Assembly: GCA_011522945.1 (NCBI GenBank)
Contig: WTHY01000150.1
Coordinates: forward strand, 1-38,448
Direction: 5' to 3'
DNA: 38,448 bases
Source: Alphaproteobacteria bacterium
GTDB lineage: Bacteria > Pseudomonadota > Alphaproteobacteria > Puniceispirillales > Puniceispirillaceae
Part shown: piece after piece, positions 16,515 through 25,826 of the stretch
How positions within the stretch are numbered: the first letter of the stretch is position 1
Layout of the letters: every line of letters begins with the position of its first letter
Program-made: the position numbers and the translations under genes
Notes under the pieces: model-generated
Told to the model about the DNA's origin: nothing
The model's input: the letters and a program-made list of their open reading frames with translations, nothing else
Database searches by the model: none

Positions 16515-17930
16515 ATGACCCATATTACGACTGATATCTGTATCATTGGCGCTGGTTCTGGAGGTTTGTCCCTCGCTGCTGGCGCTGTGCAAATGGGCGC
16601 ATCTGTTGTGCTTTTTGAGGCTGGCAAAATGGGGGGAGATTGCCTGAATACAGGCTGTGTCCCGTCAAAGTCATTACTTGCTGCCGCGAAAGCTGCGAAA
16701 GCTGGCACAGGAAACCCACAGATGGGCATTACAGGTCAGGTGACTGTAGATTTCTCAGCTGTGAAAGATCATGTTGAAGCTGTTATTGCTGGCATTGCCC
16801 CGCATGATTCTATTGAACGTTTTGAGTCTCTTGGCGTACAGGTCATCCCAGCGCATGCCCGTTTTTCCGGACCAAAGACAGTTATTGGTGGCGGCCAGAC
16901 TGTAAAATTCAAATATGCTGTGATTGCCACCGGCTCATCTGCATTTATACCGCCTATCGCTGGCCTCAAATCTGTGAACTATCTGACAAATGAAACGATT
17001 TTTGCGCTTCGTGATAAGCCTCAGCATCTTTTGGTGCTTGGCGGCGGGCCGATTGGCATGGAAATGGCGCAAGCTCATCTCCGTCTCGGCTGTCAGGTAA
17101 CAGTTATTGAAGCTGCCTCTATGATGAACAGAGATTCTCCGGAGCTTGTGGACCGTCTTCGCACAAAACTACAATCTGAAGGCATGCATATTATCGAAGG
17201 CACTGCTGCAACTGAAGTTAAGGAAAATGCAGATACTACAATCTCGTTGATATTAGATGATGGGCAAGAGATATCTGGGTCACATCTCCTTGTGGCTGTT
17301 GGCAGGCAGCCGAATATTTCCGAACTTGGTCTTGAGGAAGCACGGGTAAAAACAGACCGCGGCATCCAAGTGGATGCAAGCCTGCGCACCAGCAATAAAC
17401 GTATCTTTGCCATGGGTGATGTTGCTGGCCGCCTGCAATTCACCCATATGGCATCAGCTCATGCAGGCACGCTCATCCGGCAAATGCTCTTTGGCCTACC
17501 TGCCAAACAGAAAGAAACGGCCGTACCCTGGGTCACATATACTGACCCAGAGCTAGCACATGTCGGTATGACAGAGACAGATGCCATCAATAGATTTGGC
17601 GCTGATAATATTCGTGTCTTAAAAGCTGATTTTTCTGGCAATGATCGTGCACGTGCAGATTTGCGCACCGAAGGCATGGTGCAGATTATTGTGCGGAAAA
17701 ATGGAGTTGTGATTGGCGGTTCTGCCTTAGGCCCGTCAGCAGGCGAAATGATATCTGTGCTAACATTAGCAATCGATCAAAGGCTGAAAATTGGTGCGTT
17801 GGCTCAGATGATTGTCCCCTATCCAACCTATGCAGAGGCCATAAAACGAGCTGCTGGCAGCTATTACACAGATAGCCTATTTTCTAACAGGACTCGCCGT
17901 ATCGTGCGGTTTCTCATGCGTTTCAAATAA
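16515..17930 (+). CDS. FAD-dependent pyridine nucleotide-disulfide oxidoreductase (mercuric reductase-like)
   Basis: A 471-residue class I flavoprotein disulfide reductase. The FAD site GAGSGG is at 12-17, the redox-active pair Cys43 and Cys48 is in GGDCLNTGCVPSK, the NAD(P) site is LGGGPIGMEMAQ, and AMGDVAG closes the FAD domain. The C-terminal motif that in lipoamide dehydrogenase reads HPT with a base His is PYPTYAE here, so the catalytic His is missing. The N-terminal metal-binding domain and the C-terminal Cys pair of true MerA are absent, so mercury is not the likely substrate. A strong AAAGGAGA lies 7 bp before the ATG. It follows the TVP38 gene after 99 bp. Confidence 0.92.
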   Translation: MTHITTDICIIGAGSGGLSLAAGAVQMGASVVLFEAGKMGGDCLNTGCVPSKSLLAAAKAAKAGTGNPQMGITGQVTVDFSAVKDHVEAVIAGIAPHDSIERFESLGVQVIPAHARFSGPKTVIGGGQTVKFKYAVIATGSSAFIPPIAGLKSVNYLTNETIFALRDKPQHLLVLGGGPIGMEMAQAHLRLGCQVTVIEAASMMNRDSPELVDRLRTKLQSEGMHIIEGTAATEVKENADTTISLILDDGQEISGSHLLVAVGRQPNISELGLEEARVKTDRGIQVDASLRTSNKRIFAMGDVAGRLQFTHMASAHAGTLIRQMLFGLPAKQKETAVPWVTYTDPELAHVGMTETDAINRFGADNIRVLKADFSGNDRARADLRTEGMVQIIVRKNGVVIGGSALGPSAGEMISVLTLAIDQRLKIGALAQMIVPYPTYAEAIKRAAGSYYTDSLFSNRTRRIVRFLMRFK

Positions 17931-18132
17931 TATGATGCCAAAATCACTGCCCCTCTGAAATACTTGCTGTGATAGCAACAGGCCAAAATTAGCTGGAAAC
18001 ACGCTGCTATAGACCAACCTACAAGAAGGAAAAACAGCCCTAAGACATACGCAAAAGCCCACATATCTGCGCCAGAGAATAGCACTTGAAAACACGTGGT
18101 CAGGCTGATAGTAAACAAGCCCACAAGACGAT

Positions 18133-18207
<75 letters not shown>

Positions 18208-18585
18208 TTAACCCTTTCCGCCACTCAATATCAGAATACAAACTACTGTGACGCTCAAATGTTACGCCAGATTCAGTAGCACAAACCTTAATATTACAAC
18301 CCAGTATTATACATGATGGTGACAGCATATAATTGCACAAATACATCTAAGGCCTATGCAATATGATAAGAAATTAGGCGTTTCCAAAAAGCTTTGTGCG
18401 ACTTATGACATCACAAACAAAAAAGGCACCTATCCATATGGTAGCGCCTTTTATAGCCATAGCACGCATGTCCCTTGACTTTATAGGACTGTCCCTCACT
18501 TACATACGAAAAACACCCTTCCAGATGAGATGTCGATCATAGCGGAGGTTCGTGCCGCAGGATTCCTAAGCTAGGTCATTATGTC
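18208..18585. other. Spacer between tRNA-Thr and trcR
   Basis: About 380 bp with no gene recognised. It contains the terminator-like hairpin at 18419-18452. Confidence 0.5.
18419..18452 (-). terminator. Probable rho-independent terminator of trcR
   Basis: AAAAGGC pairs with GCCTTTT around an inner stem built on CCATATGG. Read leftward, the direction of trcR, the hairpin is followed by six T residues. It lies about 135 bp past the trcR stop. Read rightward there are four T residues, so weak bidirectional action is possible. Confidence 0.6.
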
Positions 18586-19152
18586 CTATGGGATTTCTGA
18601 CAAATCACCAAGCTGTTCGGCATTTGCCTTTGGCGCGCCACCTGCTTTTTCAATTGCGGCATTCAGATCCTGCTGACTGCAAAGCCCAAGCATCGCTGGG
18701 TGCTTAGCTGTAATATTGGCAATATTCCAATGTGTTCTTTCACGGATTTTGCCAATTGTGTCCTTGGTTGTGCCAATCAGCTTGCCGATCTGCGCATCAG
18801 ATAATTCAGGATGATGCTTCACCAGCCAGGCAATCGCATCAGGCTTATCCCCACGACGCGCAACTGGCACATAGCGAGGTCCCTTTGTCCGCAAGGTTGG
18901 TTGCGGCAAATTATTCGACGCCATTTGCAGGCTAGCATCACTATCAGCCTCGCAACGCGCAATTTCATCTTTCGATAACTGTCCATTTGATACAGGATCA
19001 AATCCCAGAATACCGGCGCCGACCTCGCCATCAGCAATTGCCTGCACTTCAAGATCATGCAAACCACAAAAATCACCGATCTGCTGGAATGTCAGACCTG
19101 TATTATCGATTAACCAGACGGCTGTTGCCTTTGGCATTAAAAGTTGAGTCAT
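18586..19152 (-). CDS. trcR: Cell-cycle transcriptional regulator TrcR (DUF1013)
   Basis: A 188-residue alphaproteobacterial regulator of the DUF1013 family, named TrcR after Caulobacter work. The N-terminus TQLLMPKATAVWLIDNTGLTFQQIGDFCGLHDLEV is strongly conserved and looks like one helix-turn-helix. A second, at about 108-137 (AIAWLVKHHPELSDAQIGKL, then GTTKDTIGKIR), is also typical, so the protein probably binds DNA. The tail is Ala/Glu-rich. A purine-rich AAAGAAAGAG lies upstream of the ATG. It is monocistronic with a terminator-like hairpin downstream. Confidence 0.92.
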   Translation of the reverse strand: MTQLLMPKATAVWLIDNTGLTFQQIGDFCGLHDLEVQAIADGEVGAGILGFDPVSNGQLSKDEIARCEADSDASLQMASNNLPQPTLRTKGPRYVPVARRGDKPDAIAWLVKHHPELSDAQIGKLIGTTKDTIGKIRERTHWNIANITAKHPAMLGLCSQQDLNAAIEKAGGAPKANAEQLGDLSEIP

Positions 19153-19371
19153 ATTTCTGCTCTTTCTTTTGATTTACACCTAAATCATCGCTAGGCGACA
19201 TCAACCGATCCTGTGGCCTGCCTTTGTTAGGCGCGGCGGATACGGATGATATGTCATGAAACTTACACCTAATATACGCACTATTCGCAACTTTGCAAAG
19301 GTCTGCTTTTACATTAATCTGCCACTTCAGGCATGTAGCTATCTAAAACTTGTCAAAAAGGGAGCCGTATC

Positions 19372-19548
19372 ATGGATGAGGAATTTGAGGGGCTAAAGCC
19401 TGCCTTTGCACCGAAAGCACTTCACAATTGGAATATTGAGGATTTAGAAGCCTATATCAAACGGCTAGAAGATGAGATTCAAAGGGTACAATCTGCACTT
19501 GAAACCAAAACGGCCGTGGCAGATGCTGCAAAGGGACTATTCAAATAA
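19372..19548 (+). CDS. DUF1192 family protein
   Basis: A 58-residue protein with the pattern of DUF1192: a short variable start, then IEDLEAYIKRLEDEIQRV (about 22-39), a charged coiled-coil helix, and a short tail ending GLFK. AAAGGGAG lies 7 bp before the ATG, an excellent ribosome binding site. Such proteins are short and alphaproteobacterial; their function is unknown. It is divergent from trcR and lies 103 bp before bdhA. Confidence 0.85.
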   Translation: MDEEFEGLKPAFAPKALHNWNIEDLEAYIKRLEDEIQRVQSALETKTAVADAAKGLFK

Positions 19549-19651
19549 ATGCGTGCAAGAGACGTGCTAGGCAGCCAGAGACTAATCTAGACATAACAAG
19601 ACTGCACAAATATCGCATAGGCACGCAATCCCCCAGATAAAGGCAGAGAGT

Positions 19652-20446
19652 ATGACAATAACTGATATCAAAACAAAAACAGCACTCATCACCGGGGCAA
19701 GCTCTGGCATTGGATTTGGTATTGCAAAACAGTTAGCATCTCTTGGATACCATCTAACTATTGGGGGAAAAGAACCTGTTGAAGATGTGCAAGATCAGCT
19801 TGCAGACCTAGCCCGTGCTGGCGCTGCTGCCGTCCATTATGACGATACAGATATGCGAGATAGCGACGCTGTCAGACATATGGTAGCAACTGCTCGTGAG
19901 CGTATGGGTAGCCTATATTTACTCGTCAATAATGCTGGCATTCAGCATGTAGATACAATTGCAGATTTTGCTTCTGACGCTTGGCAGGCTGTCATTGATA
20001 TCAATCTTTCAGCTCCCTTTCATGCGACGGCGGCAGCTATTCCCTTCATGCATGAGGCTGGTGCTGGCAGGATCATAAATATTGCCTCAGTACATGGGCT
20101 TGTCGCCTCGCCAAACAAATCAGCATATGTAGCTGCAAAACATGGCATTATTGGGCTCACAAAAACGACAGCTCTAGAATTAGCACAAACAAATATCACA
20201 TGTAATGCAATTGCGCCTGCCTGGGTATTAACGCCGCTTGTTGCCGCGCAAATAGAGGCAAGAGCAGCAGAATCTGGCTTGAGCTTTGAGGCAGAATCTC
20301 ATCGTCTTGTCTCTGAAAAGCAGCCTAATGGCCGTTTCGTAACGCCAGAGGAAATAGGAGAGATGATATGCTATCTGGCAAGCCCAGCTGCCAGAAGCAT
20401 TACTGGCAGCACTATGACAATTGATGGTGGCTGGACAGCACAATAA
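19652..20446 (+). CDS. bdhA: 3-hydroxybutyrate dehydrogenase
   Basis: NAD-dependent SDR of 264 residues that interconverts D-3-hydroxybutyrate and acetoacetate. TGASSGIG at 14-21 is the cofactor site, NNAG at 93-96, with catalytic Ser146, Tyr159 and Lys163 (YVAAK). NIASVHGLVASPNKSAYVAA and the later WVLTPLV and EKQPNGRFVTPEEIG are features of the hydroxybutyrate dehydrogenase group. This points to polyhydroxybutyrate or ketone-body use, though no phb genes are nearby. AAAGGCAGAGAG precedes the ATG. Confidence 0.88.
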   Translation: MTITDIKTKTALITGASSGIGFGIAKQLASLGYHLTIGGKEPVEDVQDQLADLARAGAAAVHYDDTDMRDSDAVRHMVATARERMGSLYLLVNNAGIQHVDTIADFASDAWQAVIDINLSAPFHATAAAIPFMHEAGAGRIINIASVHGLVASPNKSAYVAAKHGIIGLTKTTALELAQTNITCNAIAPAWVLTPLVAAQIEARAAESGLSFEAESHRLVSEKQPNGRFVTPEEIGEMICYLASPAARSITGSTMTIDGGWTAQ

Positions 20447-20701
20447 CCAAATAGCGCGTCGCACAGCGTTCAGATAGGCAGATTTTGCAAATAACCTTGT
20501 CTAGGGCGGCCTCTATATCCGCTGTCAAAAAGCCTTGTCTGAGGCAATATCCTCTTGCTTCTCAGCATAGGCGCCGGCGGAGCTGCATTTTGCAGTGAGT
20601 CATTAGGCTTCAGGCTGATTCAAAGCCAGATGCGCACAATTACCTGCCCAGTTAGCCATAAACCAAGACCGTAGATATATCTGCTGTCAGATAGATGCCT
20701 G

Positions 20702-21568
20702 TTATTCCGGAAACCGTATCTCTGGCAGATGGGCGGGATAATGAATTGTAATTTCGGCTGTATCTGCTGTTAGATGACTGCCCGCTTCCAAATGGGCTTT
20801 AACAGCGTCAAGCCTTAGTATCGCAAGTGCCCTTGTACCGTCTGCTGCACAGCTTAGCGTCTGACCAATCACCACATCTTTATGGCTAATCTGCATCTCA
20901 GGCTCTAACCCGCCAGTAGCACATCTCACAGTCAGAATACGTTTTTTGACAAGACCGCGGTAATGTGTACGGGCCGTAACCTCCTGACCAATATAACATC
21001 CTTTGCTAAAATCCACCGCATTGAGATGCTCAAACCCAGCTTCAAGCATAAGGGCACGATTACGGATTAGATCCACTGGACCCTCTGGCACATTGCGATT
21101 GATACGAAGCTTATCCCACCGGCTTTCCTCAACCTCTGTTATAGTATCTGGCATATTAGCTGCTGAGACTCCTACAATATGACGACCAAGTGCAGCATCT
21201 CGTGGGTCTAAAAAGCCAATCTCAGGCAGATCTGAGTCACTCTGAGTTTCGGTGAATAGAATGTTAGAGGCCCAATCCGAGCAAATCTCTATGCCTACCG
21301 GCCGGCGTAATCGGTACATCATTAGCCGTTTACGAAAATCTGGCACTTCTGACAGGGGAAGTTGCAGCCAGAATTTATCTGGCTCTGGGCGAAACACCAA
21401 CATATCAAATAAAATGCGGCCTTGCGGACTTAATAGACACGCAGCTTGCGCTGCACCAACCTCTAGCTTGGCTATCTGCGCTGTAAGCAGATCATTTAAA
21501 AACTCTGCAGATTCGGCGCCGCTAATCTCTAAAGCTGATAGCTGTTGTCTTGGTGCGAAATACATCAT
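20702..21568 (-). CDS. ygfZ: Folate-binding protein YgfZ
   Basis: A GcvT-like protein of 288 residues that supports repair or assembly of certain Fe-S enzymes with folate. The signature KGCYIGQE is at 189-196, with the functionally important Cys191, followed by VTARTHYRG. The N-terminal ISGAESAEFLNDLLTAQI and LLSPQGRILFD are family features. Met1 and Met2 are both possible starts. It stands 36 bp downstream of the exported hypothetical gene on the same strand, with no functional link seen. Confidence 0.93.
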   Translation of the reverse strand: MMYFAPRQQLSALEISGAESAEFLNDLLTAQIAKLEVGAAQAACLLSPQGRILFDMLVFRPEPDKFWLQLPLSEVPDFRKRLMMYRLRRPVGIEICSDWASNILFTETQSDSDLPEIGFLDPRDAALGRHIVGVSAANMPDTITEVEESRWDKLRINRNVPEGPVDLIRNRALMLEAGFEHLNAVDFSKGCYIGQEVTARTHYRGLVKKRILTVRCATGGLEPEMQISHKDVVIGQTLSCAADGTRALAILRLDAVKAHLEAGSHLTADTAEITIHYPAHLPEIRFPE

Positions 21569-21604
21569 TTACCTATGCTGTTACGTGAGGTTGAACATCT
21601 TCTT

Positions 21605-22123
21605 TTATGGCTTATGACGTACGATATCACCAAAATACCGTGCTACGTAAAATTGCCGCTTATTCGCCCAAAAACACTTTTTTTCATCTGGCACAGCCTC
21701 ATAAAACTCTGCAAATTCTGAGAGGTGATATAATTGTGTACAGCCTAGATAGCGTACCTTTATCCACCCCTCTCCTATATCAATTTTCCCGATTTTCCGT
21801 GTCGTTACCGTTATTTTCGGCACATCACTCTTAAAGCACTGGCCTTTTTTGTTGCCGCGGCACGCTGTCTCTTCTGACCCTTTCACCCGCAAATAGGTGA
21901 ATATACCATCCTCAACCTGAAATCCCTCATCATCAAACATCTTGCAACCATCATCTGGTGCCCGTGAGCGTTGTGCAAACTCACAGGTGAACCAGATGCC
22001 GTTCCAGCCATCTGTAACAGCGTTGCCGGCCGTTGGCAGACAACAAACAAACAGTAATATCAGGCAAAATAAGCCTGCTCTAAAACCATAGTCCTGTTTT
22101 TGCATCGGTAAATATTGGTCCAT
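21605..22123 (-). CDS. Exported protein of unknown function
   Basis: A 172-residue protein I do not recognise. A signal peptide spans about residues 14-35 (RAGLFCLILLFVCCLPTAGNA), giving a periplasmic mature part that begins VTDGWNGIW. It contains six Cys after cleavage (FTCEF, DGCKM, TACRG, GQCFK, LGCTQ, KKCFW), an even number that would suit disulfides. The region between reads like a beta-rich domain. The start could be Met1 or Met7; neither has a good ribosome binding site. It is divergent from the DUF3422 gene. Confidence 0.72.
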   Translation of the reverse strand: MDQYLPMQKQDYGFRAGLFCLILLFVCCLPTAGNAVTDGWNGIWFTCEFAQRSRAPDDGCKMFDDEGFQVEDGIFTYLRVKGSEETACRGNKKGQCFKSDVPKITVTTRKIGKIDIGEGWIKVRYLGCTQLYHLSEFAEFYEAVPDEKKCFWANKRQFYVARYFGDIVRHKP

Positions 22124-22219
22124 AATTATATTAAATGGCGTATCTATATTGTAGTTTCAACGGTTACAGGTCCTTTCGGCCTGCCGTTTGCGTTTCAAAT
22201 CTCTAAGGGAAGTATGATT

Positions 22220-23524
22220 ATGCGCGAACATACCTTGCGTCGCCAATTATCTGAGGAGCTTCATGCCCGCCCTTATCATAATTTTGAGGGTGCTGGCAGA
22301 TTTATCCGTTTCATTTTTCTCTTCGAAGATAATGATACGCAGATAATTACATATATTAATGACTATTTGAAACAGCAGAACCATCCACCGCTAACCTCCA
22401 ACACAAAATTCACCAGAGTGGTTATTGATGATTTTGCCATGCGTGTTGAGAGACATACTGAGTTTGTTTCACTCAGCCTGATTGAAAAGGGACTGCCCGC
22501 GAAATCAGGTCTAGCAAAACATGCGTTTGATCTGGCGAACCTGTCGCATTTACCATTTGATTGGGTGCGACAAATGCCAGCCGAATTATTCCATGCAATA
22601 TGGCTTGAAATTGGCGGCAAACCGCCGCACCGCCTGTCTAATGATGATGTGACACTATTGCTTGATAGTCGCTCTGCACCGTCCAATATGATTTCTGATG
22701 GTGCGGCCCAGCTGCATGTAAGCTTTGATATTGATGCAGAGGGGTTTTCCAGAGCCGCCTTATTCAATATCTCAATTCCGGCAAACCGCATGGGCCGTAT
22801 TGTGCAACGGGTCATTGAGATGGAAACCTATCGGATGCTTACCTTATTAGGGCTATCTGCTGCGCAGGCGCATAGTAGCACCTTAAATGCAGTTGATGAC
22901 TCTCTTAGTCTTCTGACAGCCAGCCTTTCAAAGCAAATTACTGCTATTGATAAATCTACAGATGACATCTTGCCAAAATTATCAGAGCTATCTGCAAGAC
23001 TAGAGGAAACCTTTGCAAAAACTGGCTTCCGCATGGCAGCAAGCAAAGCCTATAGCGATGTCTTTTTAGCTAGACTTGATGCCTTAAGGCCAACATATTT
23101 GCCTGGTTTTCAAGGTATTCGAGGATTCATTGATCGGCGTATGTTGCCTGCCTTGCAAACCTGTACCGCCTTTTCAAACAGGCTTGAGCGGCTGGCCACA
23201 CGTATTGATCGTAGCGCACAATTATTGCGCACCCAAACAGAGATGACCATCCAACATCAAAATCGTGATTTACTTGTCTCAATGGATAGACGGGCCCAGA
23301 TACAGCTGCGCTTGCAGCAAACTGTTGAAGGTCTCTCAATCGCTGCTTTAACCTACTATTCAGTGGGGCTAATCGGATTTATCGCCCAGGCACTGCCACT
23401 GGCAGCATGGGGTCTTAACGTTCAGATAGTAAAGGCAGCCTTTGTACCGTTAACAGCTATAATTGTGTGGCGTATTATCAGGCGCGCCAGTCGCGCGGCC
23501 CGTACCGGGAAAACTGAAGATTAA
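22220..23524 (+). CDS. DUF3422 family membrane protein
   Basis: A protein of about 434 residues that begins REHTLRRQLSEELHARP, the conserved opening of DUF3422. The longer frame back to 22115 is rejected, because AAGGGA lies 9 bp before ATG 22220 and the family starts here; ATG 22214 is an alternative. The middle is helical with long charged stretches (likely coiled coil), and two hydrophobic segments near the C-terminus (ALTYYSVGLIGFIAQALPL and AAFVPLTAIIVWRII) suggest an inner-membrane anchor with a large cytoplasmic N-terminal part. Function unknown. Its 3' end overlaps the convergent MFS gene by 47 bp. Confidence 0.85.
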   Translation: MREHTLRRQLSEELHARPYHNFEGAGRFIRFIFLFEDNDTQIITYINDYLKQQNHPPLTSNTKFTRVVIDDFAMRVERHTEFVSLSLIEKGLPAKSGLAKHAFDLANLSHLPFDWVRQMPAELFHAIWLEIGGKPPHRLSNDDVTLLLDSRSAPSNMISDGAAQLHVSFDIDAEGFSRAALFNISIPANRMGRIVQRVIEMETYRMLTLLGLSAAQAHSSTLNAVDDSLSLLTASLSKQITAIDKSTDDILPKLSELSARLEETFAKTGFRMAASKAYSDVFLARLDALRPTYLPGFQGIRGFIDRRMLPALQTCTAFSNRLERLATRIDRSAQLLRTQTEMTIQHQNRDLLVSMDRRAQIQLRLQQTVEGLSIAALTYYSVGLIGFIAQALPLAAWGLNVQIVKAAFVPLTAIIVWRIIRRASRAARTGKTED

Positions 23525-24779
23525 AGGTAAAAAAGCATATGCCTGATACGGCTAGGGTGGATAAAACCACTAGCCCCATTAACAAGCCTAAGCTTGCCCC
23601 TGCATCTATCATAACACCCATGATTACAGGTGATAATGCGCTACCGATAACAGTAATTGGCTGTGCCATAGCTTTTATTTCACCGAGATAGCGGGTGCCG
23701 TAACGCTCTGCAAGTAAGGCACTTGTTGTATTAGAGAGCATGCCACTTGCTAGTCCAAACAGACTAAAAAACCCAATCAAAGCAAGAGATGTTGGCGCAA
23801 GCCACAAACATAAAGCGGCAAAGGCAATTGGCAATTGTGCAGCCGTGGCAAGCTGGTGTGCGGTAAATCTGTCCACCAAAATACCTGATAAAAACGCACC
23901 AATAACTGCTGCTACTGCGTAAAAGGCATAATGTGCTGACCAGACAAGTAAACTAACGCCTTTCGCCTCTGCTAGATATAGCTGATGGAACAATAAGCCT
24001 GTAATGGTGAAACTAGGGACAGCAATTATCCAAATTATAACAGTCCAGAAAATCGGCTCTTTTAGAGCGTCTATCCGGCGCATGCCGCCAAGTTCCGAAG
24101 GTGGCATATCATCATCTGCACCTGGCTTTTGCCAGCCAAGCCCATCTTGAAGTGGTGTTCGCTTTGTCAGTCTTGGGATTAGCGGCGCAAAGCTAAATAA
24201 GGCAAATAACGCGATGCCTGCCCAGATTTGCCGCCAGTCATATAAGCTAAGAAGACTGATGATAATCGCAGGACCAATAGACTCCGCAATATTGATACCT
24301 ACACCCGTGACAGCTAAAGCACGTCCACGTGCTATAATATATCGACGGGCGATAGAGGTGCTATATACATGAAACATCATGCCCTGCCCAAATAAGCGAA
24401 GCAGATAAATGCCGATCACAAGGCTAATGGTAGATGCGATAAAAGAAAAATGCAGAGCCGCAAGACAAATCGCACCGAGTGTGATTAGGCTGAGTTTTTT
24501 GACACTCATCAAATCGGCCAATTTGCCAAGCCAGATAAGGGTAGCCGCACTTGCCAAGGTGGCTATAGCATAATATCCGCCAAAATCGCCATGACTTAAC
24601 TGCAAGTCAGCTCGTATTTCATTAGAGAATAGTGAAATAAAAAATGTCTGGCCAAGAGATGACCAGAATGACATCAATCCCCCATAGAGGAAAAAGCTCC
24701 ATTCTGATCGAACAAGCTGAAGCAATGAGACAGAGCTTGGCAATGTCATTTCTGTGGATCCAGATGATGCGGTCGTCAT
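23478..24779 (-). CDS. Major facilitator superfamily transporter
   Basis: A 433-residue protein with about 12 predicted membrane helices and a central cytoplasmic loop near residues 200-235. Motif A-like sequence GKLADLMSVKK follows helix 2 at about 86-96. The pattern resembles the monocarboxylate or oxalate/formate type of MFS carriers, but the substrate cannot be told. Its ATG overlaps the stop of the upstream small membrane gene as ATGA, so the two are coupled. The C-terminal codons overlap the convergent DUF3422 gene. Confidence 0.88.
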   Translation of the reverse strand: MTTASSGSTEMTLPSSVSLLQLVRSEWSFFLYGGLMSFWSSLGQTFFISLFSNEIRADLQLSHGDFGGYYAIATLASAATLIWLGKLADLMSVKKLSLITLGAICLAALHFSFIASTISLVIGIYLLRLFGQGMMFHVYSTSIARRYIIARGRALAVTGVGINIAESIGPAIIISLLSLYDWRQIWAGIALFALFSFAPLIPRLTKRTPLQDGLGWQKPGADDDMPPSELGGMRRIDALKEPIFWTVIIWIIAVPSFTITGLLFHQLYLAEAKGVSLLVWSAHYAFYAVAAVIGAFLSGILVDRFTAHQLATAAQLPIAFAALCLWLAPTSLALIGFFSLFGLASGMLSNTTSALLAERYGTRYLGEIKAMAQPITVIGSALSPVIMGVMIDAGASLGLLMGLVVLSTLAVSGICFFTFNLQFSRYGPRDWRA

Positions 24780-24985
24780 CTACGGCGACGCTTCTTTTTA
24801 TCACTCTCTGGCTTTGGCTTTCTGACTTTTGTCATCTGGCCATAAATAATACCTTCTACAATCAGAACAGTAAACATGATCCCAAGGCCAATCCAGCCAT
24901 TGCCTGACGTACCTATCCACCAGGCAATGAAAACAACTACGCACCAACCTAGCGCAAATACTGCACCTAATGAGCTTTTAATCAT
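24776..24985 (-). CDS. Small two-helix membrane protein coupled to the MFS transporter
   Basis: A 69-residue protein with two hydrophobic segments (about 7-25 and 30-49) and a strongly basic C-terminus ending KKKRRRR, so both ends are probably cytoplasmic. I recognise no family. The stop overlaps the MFS start by four bases (ATGA), which is good evidence that it is a real, cotranscribed gene. It might assist the carrier, but this is only suggested by position. Confidence 0.75.
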   Translation of the reverse strand: MIKSSLGAVFALGWCVVVFIAWWIGTSGNGWIGLGIMFTVLIVEGIIYGQMTKVRKPKPESDKKKRRRR

Positions 24986-25223
24986 TGCCTGTATCCCACC
25001 TCTGACTGGGCTAAGCCTACACCACTAAATACATGCATTAAGACGCCGCCCGTAAAACCTATTTTACCAATATGGCCTTCCCATGCATGAGCACATACAT
25101 CATAGCATAAGCCTGCAAAAGCGCTTGTGCAATCTTCATCCATATAAGCCCTCTAAACGTAGCAATGATGCAAAGGCCTGTAAGATGGCAACTTGGCACT
25201 ACTGTGAAAGAGGAACTATCAAA

Positions 25224-25826
25224 ATGTCTATGGCTCGTTTGTCACAACTGCTATGCGCAGGGCTTTTCTTATTGCTTATTTCTGGATGTGCACAGCGTCC
25301 TGTTCAGGATTTTACTGGCAGCCAGCCAGAGCTCAAACTTGAGGAGTTTTTTGCAGGAGATGTGATTGCATATGGCTTATTTGAGGATAGGTTTGGCCGT
25401 TTGCAAAGAGAATTCAAAGTCAACATAACAGGCGAAGTGGATGGGGATACGCTTACCCTGACCGAGGATTTTCTATATAAGGATGGAGAGACTCAACAGC
25501 GTATTTGGACGATAAAAACAACCGGCATTTCTGAGGATGGAACACGCCTTTATTCTGGAACCGCCGCAGATGTCATCGGCGCTGCCAATGGAGAAGTCGC
25601 AGGCTCGGCCCTATTCTGGTCATATGCTGTTGACCTCAATATGGGGGATAGCAGCTTACGTGTAAAATTCGATGACTGGATTTACCAGATGGATGAGCAT
25701 GTTGCTATGAACCGTGCCACAATCTCAAAATTTGGCTTGGAGATTGGCACCGTCACACTTGTTTTCTTACGTGGTCCGGCTGTAAATGCCATAGGCATGC
25801 ATGATTTAACGCGCTGGAATAGCTAA
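25224..25826 (+). CDS. DUF3833 family lipoprotein
   Basis: A 200-residue lipoprotein. Starting at ATG 25224 (AGAGGA 9 bp upstream) gives a clean signal with lipobox LISGC, lipidated Cys22. The frame is open further upstream but that part is not signal-like. The mature part matches DUF3833: LEEFFAGDVIAYGLFEDRFG, REFKVNI, FLYKDGETQQRIW, YSGTAADVIGAANGEVAGSA and FDDWIYQMDE. Members are thought to be lipocalin-like envelope proteins of unknown role. The last codons (AVNAIGMHDLTRWNS) are echoed in degenerate copies downstream. Confidence 0.88.
   Translation: MSMARLSQLLCAGLFLLLISGCAQRPVQDFTGSQPELKLEEFFAGDVIAYGLFEDRFGRLQREFKVNITGEVDGDTLTLTEDFLYKDGETQQRIWTIKTTGISEDGTRLYSGTAADVIGAANGEVAGSALFWSYAVDLNMGDSSLRVKFDDWIYQMDEHVAMNRATISKFGLEIGTVTLVFLRGPAVNAIGMHDLTRWNS

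Noticed and set aside
16515..17930. Mercuric reductase
   Set aside because: No N-terminal heavy-metal domain, no C-terminal Cys pair and no mer genes; only the general flavoprotein fold is shared.
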